Below are positions 8,406 to 19,238 of a DNA stretch of 64,000 nucleotides, one piece after another (position 1 is the stretch's first letter; each line of letters begins with the position of its first letter). The stretch is from the NCBI RefSeq assembly GCF_003814005.1, contig NZ_CP033898.1, positions 1,612,001 to 1,676,000 of the forward strand, written 5' to 3'. This DNA is from Corynebacterium pseudopelargi. Lineage in GTDB: Bacteria > Actinomycetota > Actinomycetes > Mycobacteriales > Mycobacteriaceae. The notes beneath the pieces are model-generated. The model was not told the origin of the DNA and did not search any database. It saw only the letters and a list, made by a program, of their open reading frames with translations. A program made the translations under genes and the position numbers.

Positions 8406-9975
8406 ATTCCTTCGCGGCCTTGCGCGATGCGCCTGAGCGGATATGGGCTGCGGCAGGCTCCTGGAAACGATCAGCGTTGGCCGTTTCAAAATCCTTCGCC
8501 CAGGAGTCCGAGGCTGTGCCCTCAAGCAGCGCATTGGGCTCGAGCCACTCGGCAATATCGGCGTAGGTAACCAGGTGGTATTCATCAACGCGTCGCACAA
8601 CATGGCGTGGGCCAAGGGCATCGAAATCGTCCAGACCCATGCTGGCCAGAAGGTGCATGGCAGATTCCACCGTTGCCTTTTGGTACTGGTAGACGCGCTC
8701 GCCCTTATCGTCGATATCGATACCGTGCGCGAGCCACTTGTTTTGGGTAGCCACACCGGTGGGGCAACGATTGGTCTGGCACTTCTGCGCCTGGATACAA
8801 CCCACGGCCATCATCATGGGGCGAGCAGCATTGCAATAATCGGCACCAAGTGCCAGGCGCTTAATAATGTCATTACCAGCGGCCACCTTGCCGGCAGCAC
8901 CGATGGCGATCTTATCGCGCAAACCGCAGCCAACCAGGGCGTTTTGCACCACGATCAGGCCTTCAGAAAGTGGTGTGCCCATGTGATCGGCGTATTCTCC
9001 GGGTGCAGCACCGGTGCCGCCTTCTGATCCATCGACGTGGATGAAGTCCGGGGTAATGCCCGTTTCCAGCATTGCCTTGCACATGGCAAGAAATTCCACG
9101 CGCGAACCCACGCACAGCTTGAAGCCCACTGGCTTGCCGCCGGCGAGATCTCGCACCTTGGCAATAAATTCCATGAGCTCGCGCGGAGTGGAGAATTCAG
9201 GGTTGGCTGCCGGTGAAATAACAGTCTTTCCGGGCTCAACGCCACGAGCCTCTGCGATTTCCTCGGTGACCTTTTCTCCTGGCAACTGCCCACCCATGCC
9301 AGGCTTGGCACCCTGGGAAAGCTTGATCAAGATGCCTTTGACGTTTTCATTGGCGGCCTTCTTTTGAAACTGCTCTGGGTCAAAGCGGCCATCTTTGGTG
9401 CGGGCACCGAAAAAGCCTGAGCCGAGTTCCCAGATCAAAGGTGCACCGTATTCCAGGTGGTACTTTGTCAGCCCACCCTCACCGGTTTCTTGAATAAAGC
9501 CGCCTTTGGCTGCGCCCTTATTCATGGCGAGCACGGCGCGTGAAGAAAGCGCACCGAAGCTCATCGAGGAGATATTGAGCAAGGAAGTATCAAAGGGCTG
9601 GGTGCAATCAGGGCCACCGATATGGATTTTCGGTGCTTCTTTCATCACCGGCACCGGAGAGACGGTGTGCAGCAGGTGATCATATCCAAGGGCTTGGATA
9701 TCGAGTTCCGTACCAAAGGCGGTAACGGAGTGGATGCCCTTGGCGCGCTCGTAGATCATCGAGCGCGTCACACGATCGAAGGGGCGGCCATCGGTATTCG
9801 ACTCCACGAAGTACTGCTGGATTTCTGGGCGAATCGACTCCAGCAGGTAGCGGGCGTTACCAATGATGGGGAAATTTCGCTTAATGGCGTGTTTACGCTG
9901 GCTTAGATCCCAGGCAGCAATAGCCCCGAAGGCTCCGGCGACTGTCCCGGCTGTCTTTTTGAATACTCCGGCCAT
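8359..9975 (-). CDS. FMN-binding glutamate synthase family protein
   Basis: The protein has 538 residues and matches the stand-alone FMN/Fe-S synthase domain of glutamate synthase. SMSFGALSSRAVLAMNKGA and FIQETGEGGLTKYH form part of the FMN site, DGSEGGTGAAP is the phosphate-binding loop, and GCIQAQKCQTNRCPTGVATQ carries the three cysteines of a 3Fe-4S cluster. It lacks the glutaminase domain, so it is not complete GOGAT and may use another electron donor. An N-terminal hydrophobic stretch (residues 5-22) could anchor it to the membrane. The PepSY gene lies 89 bases upstream on the same strand. Confidence 0.88.
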   Translation of the reverse strand: MAGVFKKTAGTVAGAFGAIAAWDLSQRKHAIKRNFPIIGNARYLLESIRPEIQQYFVESNTDGRPFDRVTRSMIYERAKGIHSVTAFGTELDIQALGYDHLLHTVSPVPVMKEAPKIHIGGPDCTQPFDTSLLNISSMSFGALSSRAVLAMNKGAAKGGFIQETGEGGLTKYHLEYGAPLIWELGSGFFGARTKDGRFDPEQFQKKAANENVKGILIKLSQGAKPGMGGQLPGEKVTEEIAEARGVEPGKTVISPAANPEFSTPRELMEFIAKVRDLAGGKPVGFKLCVGSRVEFLAMCKAMLETGITPDFIHVDGSEGGTGAAPGEYADHMGTPLSEGLIVVQNALVGCGLRDKIAIGAAGKVAAGNDIIKRLALGADYCNAARPMMMAVGCIQAQKCQTNRCPTGVATQNKWLAHGIDIDDKGERVYQYQKATVESAMHLLASMGLDDFDALGPRHVVRRVDEYHLVTYADIAEWLEPNALLEGTASDSWAKDFETANADRFQEPAAAHIRSGASRKAAKEFSAQVRESKNQNDGE

Positions 9976-10064
9976 CTCGAGTGCTCTTTTCTACTCACGA
10001 TCTTCCTCCCGCCCTCAAGACGAACTCGGAGCGCGAGCTGACACCACCGAGGATACCCAGATTT

Positions 10065-11441
10065 TTAGTTTTCCTCTTCAAGTTTTATAGCTTCTCCCAC
10101 CTTTGATAACCCCCAATCCAAGGCAAAAAGCACCACTAGAGAAATGCCAAATAGCGGCGCAACAAGGCTATAGATGCCCAGTGCCAGCAAGAAGGCCGCA
10201 CCTTGCTTACTGGCCAGGGGGCGAAGCGAACGCACCCGAGGAGCATTGCCAAAGCCTCGCCGCGCCCAGATTTGATAGCCGCGAACAACAAGGAAGATGA
10301 TGCCGAGCGCCAAGGCTACAAGTGCCAATTGGTTTGGCAGGCCGAATAGCGTGCCCATGTGCAACTGGATCAGCCACACCGTGGCCTTGGCCTCTAAAGG
10401 CCAAGAATCGAAGCGATTCCAGGAAAGCACCTCGCCCTCGCTATCGATGCTTAAAGCATCAGTGCTCATGCGATAGGGCTGGCGCGATTCGGTGGCCACC
10501 CACCCCTGCCCTGCTTGTGCTGGCAGCATGAGCCTGAGCGGGAGTCTCAAGTTCTCAGTGGCAGTGCTGGCAACGGTGTCGATATCTGCCACAGGATCAT
10601 CAATCGTGATGCTCTGTGCCATCGAGGCGTCGGTGCGCGGCGGAGCCCAGCCAAATTCATTGCGCACCTTGGCAATATTGGCCCCTGCCACCAGCGACCA
10701 GGTAAGCCCGGTTACGCAAAGAAAGAGCAAACCTGCCACTAAGGCCGTGCCCACCACGCCGTGCTGGCGCAGATACTGCAGCCTGGTGCCCGACCTTTTG
10801 GCTTTTGGCCACCTGAACATGCCTTGAAGCCTTGAGCTTCCTTTTGCCTGGAGCTGCCACCACAGCGCCACGCCGCTGAAGGCAAAGAAGCCGAGCCAGC
10901 TCGCCGCGAGTTCTGAGTAGATCCGCCCAGGGGTTCCCAACCAGAGGTCTTTGTGCCCAAAGGACATCCACTGGGTAAGTGGTAGGGCCGAGGATTTACC
11001 GTATTGCTCTAATTGCCCTTTGATCTCTGCGGTGTAGGGATCTACAAACACCGCGTGGTACACACCTTCTTTTAAGTTCGGGTCGGAAAAAAGAACGCGG
11101 GTGTTTTTGTCTGGCTCTTCATATAACTGCACCCCAGCTAATTGCGCTTGATCTGATTGCAATCCGGCAAGGCTGCCATCTTCAGCGGCGGCCACCGCGG
11201 CCTGGACTTGTTGCTGCACATCAAGGCGCTGTGCCTGCTGCGGCACCGTGGTGTTGATCTGATCGTGGTAGACCCATTGCTCGATCGTTGGGCATAGTGC
11301 GTAGCCCAGCCCGCTCACAGCAGCCACGAAGATCAGTGGTGCAATAAGGATGCCGGCCACGGTGTGCATTCTGAGCACAATGGCACGCAGATTGGTGTTT
11401 TTTCGCTGCTCACACGGCTCGTTGTTGAGCGAGAGAGTCAT
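10065..11441 (-). CDS. PepSY-associated membrane protein
   Basis: The protein has about 458 residues. It starts with a cytoplasmic tail and a helix containing RMHTVAGILIAPLIFVAAVSG, the classic first helix of PepSY_TM proteins. A long extracytoplasmic domain follows (VFVDPYTAEIKGQ is the PepSY-like part), then GHKDLWLGTPGRIYSELAASWL, and three or more further helices. Family members are often linked to iron or siderophore reduction, but none of that is shown here and I saw no clear DtxR operator upstream. The ATG at 11441 is chosen because GGAGAAC precedes it; an upstream extension of 31 residues is possible. Confidence 0.82.
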   Translation of the reverse strand: MTLSLNNEPCEQRKNTNLRAIVLRMHTVAGILIAPLIFVAAVSGLGYALCPTIEQWVYHDQINTTVPQQAQRLDVQQQVQAAVAAAEDGSLAGLQSDQAQLAGVQLYEEPDKNTRVLFSDPNLKEGVYHAVFVDPYTAEIKGQLEQYGKSSALPLTQWMSFGHKDLWLGTPGRIYSELAASWLGFFAFSGVALWWQLQAKGSSRLQGMFRWPKAKRSGTRLQYLRQHGVVGTALVAGLLFLCVTGLTWSLVAGANIAKVRNEFGWAPPRTDASMAQSITIDDPVADIDTVASTATENLRLPLRLMLPAQAGQGWVATESRQPYRMSTDALSIDSEGEVLSWNRFDSWPLEAKATVWLIQLHMGTLFGLPNQLALVALALGIIFLVVRGYQIWARRGFGNAPRVRSLRPLASKQGAAFLLALGIYSLVAPLFGISLVVLFALDWGLSKVGEAIKLEEEN

Positions 11442-11621
11442 GGTGGGAAGTTCTCCAACAAATTCGGCTCGGCGTGGGCCACGCGGCAATAGCCAAAAGC
11501 ACAAGCTCGCTATCGATGCCTTGGTGTAGCTCACGCCGAGAAGGGATGAGGGTGAAGAACGCGTTCGGAGAAGTAGTCGTTATGCCTTAAAGGAAAGTTC
11601 CCGAGGAAATGACATTCGTAT

Positions 11622-13433
11622 TTAATTCTTGGTGTTATCCACACCAATTTCTTTTTCCGGGCCTTGGTCTTGCATGGCTTGTTCAAGCAAGGGGCGCTGC
11701 TGCTCCACAAAGTCACGATCAAAACGATCCTCGTTGGAAATCGCCGCGAGCCCATCCATCACCGCGGTGCCGTAATTGTGGCCATGCCCATTGGGCACAT
11801 TGGCAGCCACCGGAAGATCGAGGCTTAATTGGAAGAAGGTAATAAAGGGATACCAGCGCATCGCCGGGGAGCGATCGAATTGCGCTGGCTCTTTGAGCCA
11901 GTCGGGTTCCTTCAACAGCGTTGAAGGCGACCACCACACCACAGGATCGGTAGCGTGCTGGAAATACAGCACACGGGTGGATTGCCATAAAGGCTGCGGA
12001 CCTAGGTTTTCTTGTACCTCTTGCCTGGTGCCTGCAAAACGTACCACCATGCCCGCGGCATATTCGGGATCGGCCTCATAGGTGCCAGGATCGCGGCGGC
12101 TGACAAAATTGCGCCACAAAGTACTCGAATGTGGCGGACCTACCCATAACACCCCGTCGGCTGCTTGGGCGAGGCCTTGCAGCCCGGAGAAAGCACCTTC
12201 GCCAGCAACCACGCCGAGGGATTCACCGTAGATGAGCAGTTTTGGTCGGGATTCTGGATCCAGTTCATTCCACCACTCCTGCACCGCAGAGATCAGCGTT
12301 TGGCCAGCCTCGCGTACCACGTCGGTATTGGCAATAAATTGCACGCCAGATGGCAGGTATGAATACTGTGCCGCGGCGATGGCAGTGTCGCCGTCGTAAA
12401 GCAATTCCAGTGCCTGAGCGGCGGTGGGATTTACCCAGCCAGTGCCCGTGGTGGTGGCAACCATCACCACCTTCCGGTCCTCAGCGTGGGTTCTTTTGAG
12501 TTCCTCTACTACCCGCTGGGCACGCTCAGCATCATCTTGGCCGTGCTCCAAACCCGAATACACACGAATCGGCTCCTTCGAGGGCCGCCCGCTGAGAGCC
12601 GAAAGCTCCTCCTTGTGCAGGCCAAGGCCTACAAAGCGGGTGCCGAAGGCGCCAAGGCCTTCCCAATCATTGATCGAATCCGGGCTGCCGGAGCGTTCCG
12701 GATTATTCGGCTGCACAAGATCTTCTCGGATCTGGCTATTACGGGGAGCAAATACCGCCTCACCCATGCTCACGATCGTGCCGGGCACCACCTGGTTAAA
12801 AATCACCAGCCCCACAATGCCCACACCGATCCAAGCACTCACCGTGCGCACACCAACATCCAGGCGCTTCGGGCCGTGCTCGATAAGGAAATCGGTGGCG
12901 ATGTTGATGCCCCTGCCAACCAGGCCAAGCAGCAGCCACAAGCCAATGCCGATGGGAAACACCAGGAAGTATTCTGCAGTAGAAAGCTCACGGGCATCGG
13001 TGTACTGGGCTACTTGGCGTTGCCACCGCACCGAAAACAGCACCATGCCAGCAAGCCACGCCAGCGCAGCAATCAACAGCGCACCCTCGATGCGACGCCG
13101 CCAGGTACTACCAAGACGTAGCCGGCGCTTCTTCCACACCGGCAGGAGAAATTCTTGGATCCAGGCATTCCAATTCCAGCGGGCAAACACGCCGATGAGG
13201 TAGCCGGTTGCGGCACAAAGCCCACACACCACACCCTGGTAGAGCGCATCGCGCGGCAAAAGTGAAGGTGTAAGCGCAAGGGCGAAGAACATGGTGCCAA
13301 CGAGCAGCCCCACGGTATCGGGGTGCAGGCGATCCCAAAATACCTGTGCGCGGTTGCTGGCTCTTCGCGCCGGGTGTTGGCCTGACTTCCCTGCCTGTTT
13401 TGCCTTAGGCGTTGGCGTGGTGGATTCGCTCAC
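11622..13433 (-). CDS. Membrane alpha/beta-hydrolase family protein
   Basis: This protein of 603 residues has an N-terminal half of about five transmembrane helices (residues 40-215) and a C-terminal extracytoplasmic hydrolase domain with the nucleophile elbow GESLG at about 403-407. The final part contains the conserved NGHGHNYG segment. This is the actinobacterial membrane alpha/beta-hydrolase family (Abhydrolase_9 type), of unknown substrate; a lipid or envelope ester is plausible given its location. The start overlaps the ABC-F stop codon by 4 bases, indicating translational coupling. Confidence 0.82.
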   Translation of the reverse strand: MSESTTPTPKAKQAGKSGQHPARRASNRAQVFWDRLHPDTVGLLVGTMFFALALTPSLLPRDALYQGVVCGLCAATGYLIGVFARWNWNAWIQEFLLPVWKKRRLRLGSTWRRRIEGALLIAALAWLAGMVLFSVRWQRQVAQYTDARELSTAEYFLVFPIGIGLWLLLGLVGRGINIATDFLIEHGPKRLDVGVRTVSAWIGVGIVGLVIFNQVVPGTIVSMGEAVFAPRNSQIREDLVQPNNPERSGSPDSINDWEGLGAFGTRFVGLGLHKEELSALSGRPSKEPIRVYSGLEHGQDDAERAQRVVEELKRTHAEDRKVVMVATTTGTGWVNPTAAQALELLYDGDTAIAAAQYSYLPSGVQFIANTDVVREAGQTLISAVQEWWNELDPESRPKLLIYGESLGVVAGEGAFSGLQGLAQAADGVLWVGPPHSSTLWRNFVSRRDPGTYEADPEYAAGMVVRFAGTRQEVQENLGPQPLWQSTRVLYFQHATDPVVWWSPSTLLKEPDWLKEPAQFDRSPAMRWYPFITFFQLSLDLPVAANVPNGHGHNYGTAVMDGLAAISNEDRFDRDFVEQQRPLLEQAMQDQGPEKEIGVDNTKN

Positions 13434-15238
13434 GCCTGCTCCAGTGCTTCTGCTGCCTCCAGCCAGATCATCGTGTGCTCTTCCCTTTCGGCCTCTAGCG
13501 CCTGTTTTTGTTCAGCCAATGCTGCAAGCTGCTCGGTATCGAGGGCTGATACGTCTTGTGCAAGCGCTGCCATCTTCGCCTCCACGGCGTCGATTTCTGC
13601 TTCTAAACGCTCCACTTTGCGCATCGCGGCGCTGAGTTTTTTGTTCAGCTCACGGTATTGCTTATTGGATATGGCAGGCGCCTGGCTTTCAGGTTCGCTG
13701 GCGCTAGCCTCGCTAGGCTGTTTGGAGGGGGTTTGGGCAAGAGCTTTTCGACGTTGCAAATACGACTCAATTCCACCGGGCAGATTGCTGAGCTTGCCAT
13801 CGCCAAATAGCGCCCAGGTGGAATCGGCGATGCGCTCAATCAGATAGCGATCGTGTGAGATCACCACCAAGGTGCCCGCCCAGGAATCAAGCAGCGATTC
13901 CAATTCCTGGAGGGTGTCGATATCGAGGTCGTTCGTTGGTTCGTCGAGAAGCAAAAGATTGGGCTCGCTCATCAGCACGCGAGTCAACTGCAAACGACGC
14001 CGCTCACCACCGGAAAGATCCCCAACCGGGGTGCGCTGGCGCTTGGCGGAAAAACCAAGGCGCTCGGCCAATTGGCTAGCGCTGAGCTCTTTTTTACCAA
14101 GCTGGACATAGCGAGCCACATCTTCTACGGCATCGAGAAGGCGCTGGTTCGGATCTAGATCATCGAGCTCCTGGCGCAGCCAGCCAAGGCGCACCGTTTT
14201 GCCCTCAATCCTTTTCCCCTTGGCTAGGGGGTGGGCACCGGCGAGCGCACGCAGGAGTGTGGTTTTACCCGAACCATTGACACCAACCAGACCAATTCTT
14301 TCCCCCGGCGCAAGCCTCCAGGTGAGGTCTTCTACCAGCACCCTTCCATCTGGGGTGGTGATGGTGGCGTCTTCTAATTCAACCACCACCTTGCCTTGGC
14401 GCTGCTTGGCAAAGGCCATCAGTTCCACGCTATTGCGTGGTGCGGGGACATCCTTGATCAATGCCTCGGCGGCTTCGATGCGATAGCGCGGCTTGGAGGT
14501 ACGCGCCGGTGCACCACGGCGTAACCAGGCGAGTTCTTTTCTGGCTAGATTTTGGCGGCGCTGTTCTGCCGCATCGGCCTGGCGGGCTCGCTCAGCACGC
14601 GCGAAGGTCCAATCGTTATAGCCGCCTTCATAAATATCCACCGCACCGTCGTGGACCTCCCAGGTCAGCGTGGCCACGGTATCTAAGAACCAACGATCGT
14701 GCGTGACCACCACCACGGCGATATTGCGCTGGAGGAGGTGCTGGGCGAGCCACTCCACGCCTTCGACATCCAGGTGGTTTGTGGGCTCGTCGAGGATGAC
14801 CAAGTCCAGTTCTTGCACCAAAGCCGCGGCAAGATTGACCCTGCGGCGCTCACCACCAGAAAGCGCTCCCACCTTGGTATCAAGGCCAAGTGCATCCACC
14901 CCGATGCCGCTGAGCACCTCGCGGACCTTGGCATTCGAAGCCCACTCATAGGTGGCAAGCCCAAGGGGAGCTAGCACCACTTCACCCACCGTGTGCTCGG
15001 GGTTGAGTTCTGCGCGTTGGGTTACCACCGCCATGCGCAAAGAAGAATTGTGGCTCACCCTGCCACTATCTGGGGGCTCAATGCCGGCGAGCACCTCCAG
15101 CAGGGTGGTTTTGCCGCCACCATTTAAGCCCACTACGCCAATGCGGTCGCCTGATTGCACACCGAGGCTTACATGATCTAAAAGCGTTTTTAGCCCAAAA
15201 GACTTCGATACGTTTTCTAAGTTGATCAGATTGACCAT
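13430..15238 (-). CDS. ABC-F family ATPase (Uup/EttA-like)
   Basis: Two ABC domains lie in one chain of 602 residues with no membrane segment. The first has Walker A GLNGGGKTT (38-46), signature LSGGERRR (126-133) and Walker B VILDEPTNHLD. The second has GVNGSGKTT near 319 and LLLLDEPTNDLD. The linker between the domains is rich in Arg and Gln, and residues 520-600 form a coiled coil like the C-terminal domain of Uup. ABC-F proteins bind ribosomes and act in translation or antibiotic protection. The gene overlaps ispE by 13 bases and the hydrolase by 4, in the ksgA-ispE operon. Confidence 0.9.
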   Translation of the reverse strand: MVNLINLENVSKSFGLKTLLDHVSLGVQSGDRIGVVGLNGGGKTTLLEVLAGIEPPDSGRVSHNSSLRMAVVTQRAELNPEHTVGEVVLAPLGLATYEWASNAKVREVLSGIGVDALGLDTKVGALSGGERRRVNLAAALVQELDLVILDEPTNHLDVEGVEWLAQHLLQRNIAVVVVTHDRWFLDTVATLTWEVHDGAVDIYEGGYNDWTFARAERARQADAAEQRRQNLARKELAWLRRGAPARTSKPRYRIEAAEALIKDVPAPRNSVELMAFAKQRQGKVVVELEDATITTPDGRVLVEDLTWRLAPGERIGLVGVNGSGKTTLLRALAGAHPLAKGKRIEGKTVRLGWLRQELDDLDPNQRLLDAVEDVARYVQLGKKELSASQLAERLGFSAKRQRTPVGDLSGGERRRLQLTRVLMSEPNLLLLDEPTNDLDIDTLQELESLLDSWAGTLVVISHDRYLIERIADSTWALFGDGKLSNLPGGIESYLQRRKALAQTPSKQPSEASASEPESQAPAISNKQYRELNKKLSAAMRKVERLEAEIDAVEAKMAALAQDVSALDTEQLAALAEQKQALEAEREEHTMIWLEAAEALEQA

Positions 15239-16137
15239 GTAGACCCTTCAAGTACGGTTGCCCCTGGTGCGGGGCCTGTGGCGGTAGCGGTGCGATAATA
15301 CACGCCGAGTTCGGCGGCAACCTCTTGGGCAGCATCAGCATCGGCACACAAGAATGCGCAGGTAGGCCCAGAACCAGAGACGATGCCTCGAAGCGCCCCG
15401 GCGCGCTCACCCATGGCAATGACCTTGCGCAGCTCGGGGCGAAGCGAAAGCGCCGCAGCTTGGAGATCATTATGCAGCGCGGCAGCAAGGGCGTTGGCGT
15501 CTGCTTTGAGCAGCGCCTGCGCCACGGCTTCATAGCTCAAGTGGGGTTCGCGATCCATGGTGTCGAGCTTGGCAAAGACCTCCGGTGTTGAAAGCCCCTG
15601 CTTGGCAAAGGCCAAAGCCCAGTGATATTCGCCCCGCGAGAGCAACGGCGCGAGCGCTTCTCCCCTACCGGTGCCAACCCTTGTTTCTCCTAGGAGCGTA
15701 AAGGGCACATCGGAACCAAGTTCTGCTGCAATGTCAAGCAGCACGTTTTGGCTTAGCGGACGCTGCAAAGTGGCATTGAGTGCTTTGAGCGTGGCTGCGG
15801 CATCGGCAGAACCACCTGCCATGCCACCTGCAACGGGAATACCCTTGTGCAGTGCAATGGTGATCGGCTCGAGGGTTTCACCTGAGCGCTGTGCCAGGGC
15901 TTCTGCTGCCTTCCAGGCCAAATTGGAGGCATCTTCAGGCACGCCCGGCGCATCGGCGCGAAGCCCTGCCACCAAAGATGCAGAAGGGGTGCCGGCGGGA
16001 GTGATCTCTACGATGCTCGAAAGCGAAAGGGACTGAAAGACGCTCACAAGGTCGTGATAGCCGTCGTTTCTCAGCGGGCCTACTCCCAGGTGCAGATTGA
16101 CTTTGGCATGCGCTCGAGCGCGGATGCTATTGCTCAT
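15226..16137 (-). CDS. ispE: 4-diphosphocytidyl-2-C-methyl-D-erythritol kinase
   Basis: IspE phosphorylates CDP-methylerythritol in the non-mevalonate isoprenoid pathway. The protein of 303 residues has the GHMP-kinase features: [22 protein letters not shown] at the N-terminus, the ATP loop [17 protein letters not shown] around residues 95-112, and GSGPTCAF near the C-terminus. The start codon overlaps the end of ksgA by 11 bases, and the 3' end overlaps the ABC-F gene. The order ksgA-ispE-ABC-F is common in corynebacteria and mycobacteria. Confidence 0.96.
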   Translation of the reverse strand: MSNSIRARAHAKVNLHLGVGPLRNDGYHDLVSVFQSLSLSSIVEITPAGTPSASLVAGLRADAPGVPEDASNLAWKAAEALAQRSGETLEPITIALHKGIPVAGGMAGGSADAAATLKALNATLQRPLSQNVLLDIAAELGSDVPFTLLGETRVGTGRGEALAPLLSRGEYHWALAFAKQGLSTPEVFAKLDTMDREPHLSYEAVAQALLKADANALAAALHNDLQAAALSLRPELRKVIAMGERAGALRGIVSGSGPTCAFLCADADAAQEVAAELGVYYRTATATGPAPGATVLEGSTWSI

Positions 16138-17005
16138 CGCTTACCTCCTGGGCAAGCCGCACATAGTCGGCCGTTGCCAGTGTTTCACCCCTGGCTGCAG
16201 GGTCGATCCCTGCGCTGCGCAGGGCTTCTTCTGCCAGGGCAGCGGAGCCAAAGTGCCCTTTGAGTGCCGAGCGAAGGGTTTTGCGCCTTTGGGCAAAAGC
16301 GGCATCGACGAGCGAAAAAAGTGTGCTTCTAAGCTGGGCATCGCGTGGCCAGGGAGCATCGGGCTGATCAAAGCAATCGATGCGCACGAGCCCTGATTCA
16401 ATTTTCGGTGCGGGCCAAAACACGTTTTTGCCAATCGACCCGGCGCGGCGTACCTCGCCATAGAAACCGGCCTTCACACTTGGCACGCCGTAAATCTTGC
16501 TGCCGGGTTCGGCCGCGAGGCGATCAGCAACCTCCGATTGCACCATCACCAATACCCGGCGGATGCTGGGGAAAAGCTTGAGCATGTGCAGCAGAACTGG
16601 CACGGAGACGTTATAGGGCAAGTTAGCTACCAGTGCTGTTGGTGCCTGGATATCTTCGGCGCGGATCGTGAGCGCGTCTTTGTGGATCAAGCTCAGGCGC
16701 TCCTGCAAACCAGGCGCACGCTTTGCCACGGTATCGGGCAGGAGTTCTGCCAGGCGCGGATCAATCTCTACGGCAGTAACTTGCTGGACGGTTTCGAGCA
16801 GCCCGAGGGTAAGCGAACCGAGTCCAGGACCTACCTCCACCACATGATCTTCTGGGCGAAGTTCTGCGGCAGCAAGAATCATGCGCACGGTATTGGGGTC
16901 GTGCACGAAGTTCTGGCCGAGCTTCTTAGTAGGCGTGACGTGGATGCGTGACGCCAGCTCACGAATCTCGGCCGGGCCTAACAGATGTGCGTGGGAGGGA
17001 TCCAT
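16127..17005 (-). CDS. rsmA: 16S rRNA dimethyladenosine transferase
   Basis: RsmA (KsgA) dimethylates two adjacent adenosines near the 3' end of 16S rRNA. The protein of 292 residues has [14 protein letters not shown] near the N-terminus, the SAM-binding loop [15 protein letters not shown] around 58-72, and the catalytic NLPYNVSVP motif near 125. I chose the ATG at 17005; an in-frame TTG at 17014 would add three residues. No strong ribosome-binding site is visible. It lies 67 bases after rpf2 on the same strand, as in related genomes, so the two may share transcripts. Confidence 0.95.
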   Translation of the reverse strand: MDPSHAHLLGPAEIRELASRIHVTPTKKLGQNFVHDPNTVRMILAAAELRPEDHVVEVGPGLGSLTLGLLETVQQVTAVEIDPRLAELLPDTVAKRAPGLQERLSLIHKDALTIRAEDIQAPTALVANLPYNVSVPVLLHMLKLFPSIRRVLVMVQSEVADRLAAEPGSKIYGVPSVKAGFYGEVRRAGSIGKNVFWPAPKIESGLVRIDCFDQPDAPWPRDAQLRSTLFSLVDAAFAQRRKTLRSALKGHFGSAALAEEALRSAGIDPAARGETLATADYVRLAQEVSDEQ

Positions 17006-17072
17006 GAAGATCAAATCTACCGCCGGATGAGCAGTGCGGGAAATACTGCTCCCGGTTTATCCCACAACCTGG

Positions 17073-18281
<1,209 letters not shown>

Positions 18282-18409
18282 CTAAAGCCAACCACCCACG
18301 CAAAATTCACAGGAGTTTCGGTAGGAAACATTCTCCCAGGTAAACCCACATGAGTCACAACAACACCATCAAGGCGCATACCCCTCAGCAGTATCAGTAA
18401 AAGCGGGGC

Positions 18410-19234
18410 CTATAGGCCGTAGACGCGAGCAAAGTTCTTCGACACCGCCGCAGCGAACTCGGCTGGATCTTCCCCACGCGCCGCAGCAAGTGCCAAGTAG
18501 GTATGCCCGATCAACGAAGGCTCATTGGGCGAACCGCGATAAGGCTCGGGCGTCATATATGGCGCATCCGTTTCTACAAGAATCTGCTCTACTGGCGCGA
18601 TCCTTGCTGCCTCACGCAAAAAATCATTGCGCTTAAACGTGGCATTACCTGCAAAGCTCAGCACATAGCCGCGCGCCAAGGCCTCTTCTGCCACATCTAC
18701 CGGAGAGGAAAAACAATGCAGGATCGTCTGGACTGGCTTGGGCGATGCAGCCAGCACATCAAGCAAGGGCTGATCTGCCTCTCGGTTGTGAATCATCAGC
18801 GCCTTGTTGTGCTTGATGGCTAGATCAATGTGCCACTCCAGCGCGGAGATCTGCGTTGCAAGATCAGCCGTACGTTCTGGATCGTGCTGGATCCAGTAGG
18901 TATCCAGACCCGTTTCGCCAATCGCCACACAAGCAGGATCGGCAGCCATGGCCTCTAAGCGGGCGCGTGCTTGCTGATCAAGCTGCTGCGCCTTGGTGGG
19001 GTGAATAGCGCAGGCGGCCACCACATCGGGTTGCGTTTGGGCAATCGAGAGTGCCTGGGCTGCCTCTTCTACCCCGTCGCCAACGGTGCAAATACGCTCT
19101 ACACCAGCCAATTTGGCGCGCTGGACAAGGCGCTCCACGCTATCTTTCGCACTGGATAAATGCGTGTGCGCATCCACCATCCCGCCCGGATGATCAGCGG
19201 GTACTGGCGCTGGACGTGGCTTCTTCTTCCCCAT
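18410..19234 (-). CDS. tatD: TatD family metal-dependent hydrolase
   Basis: The protein of 274 residues has all TatD metal-site motifs: DAHTHL near residue 21, IGETGLD near 107, MIHNREAD near 147, ILHCFS near 170 and VETDAPYMTP near 218. Family members are Mg-dependent 3'-5' exonucleases or DNases linked to DNA fragment processing and oxidative damage. The start lies 4 bases after the metG stop codon. The order metG-tatD-rpf2-ksgA is characteristic of this region in actinobacteria. Confidence 0.93.
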   Translation of the reverse strand: MGKKKPRPAPVPADHPGGMVDAHTHLSSAKDSVERLVQRAKLAGVERICTVGDGVEEAAQALSIAQTQPDVVAACAIHPTKAQQLDQQARARLEAMAADPACVAIGETGLDTYWIQHDPERTADLATQISALEWHIDLAIKHNKALMIHNREADQPLLDVLAASPKPVQTILHCFSSPVDVAEEALARGYVLSFAGNATFKRNDFLREAARIAPVEQILVETDAPYMTPEPYRGSPNEPSLIGHTYLALAAARGEDPAEFAAAVSKNFARVYGL

Positions 19235-19238
19235 CGCG

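Noticed and set aside
11442-11621. DtxR iron box upstream of the PepSY gene
   Set aside because: No sequence close to the 19-bp DtxR palindrome is present in this 180-base gap.
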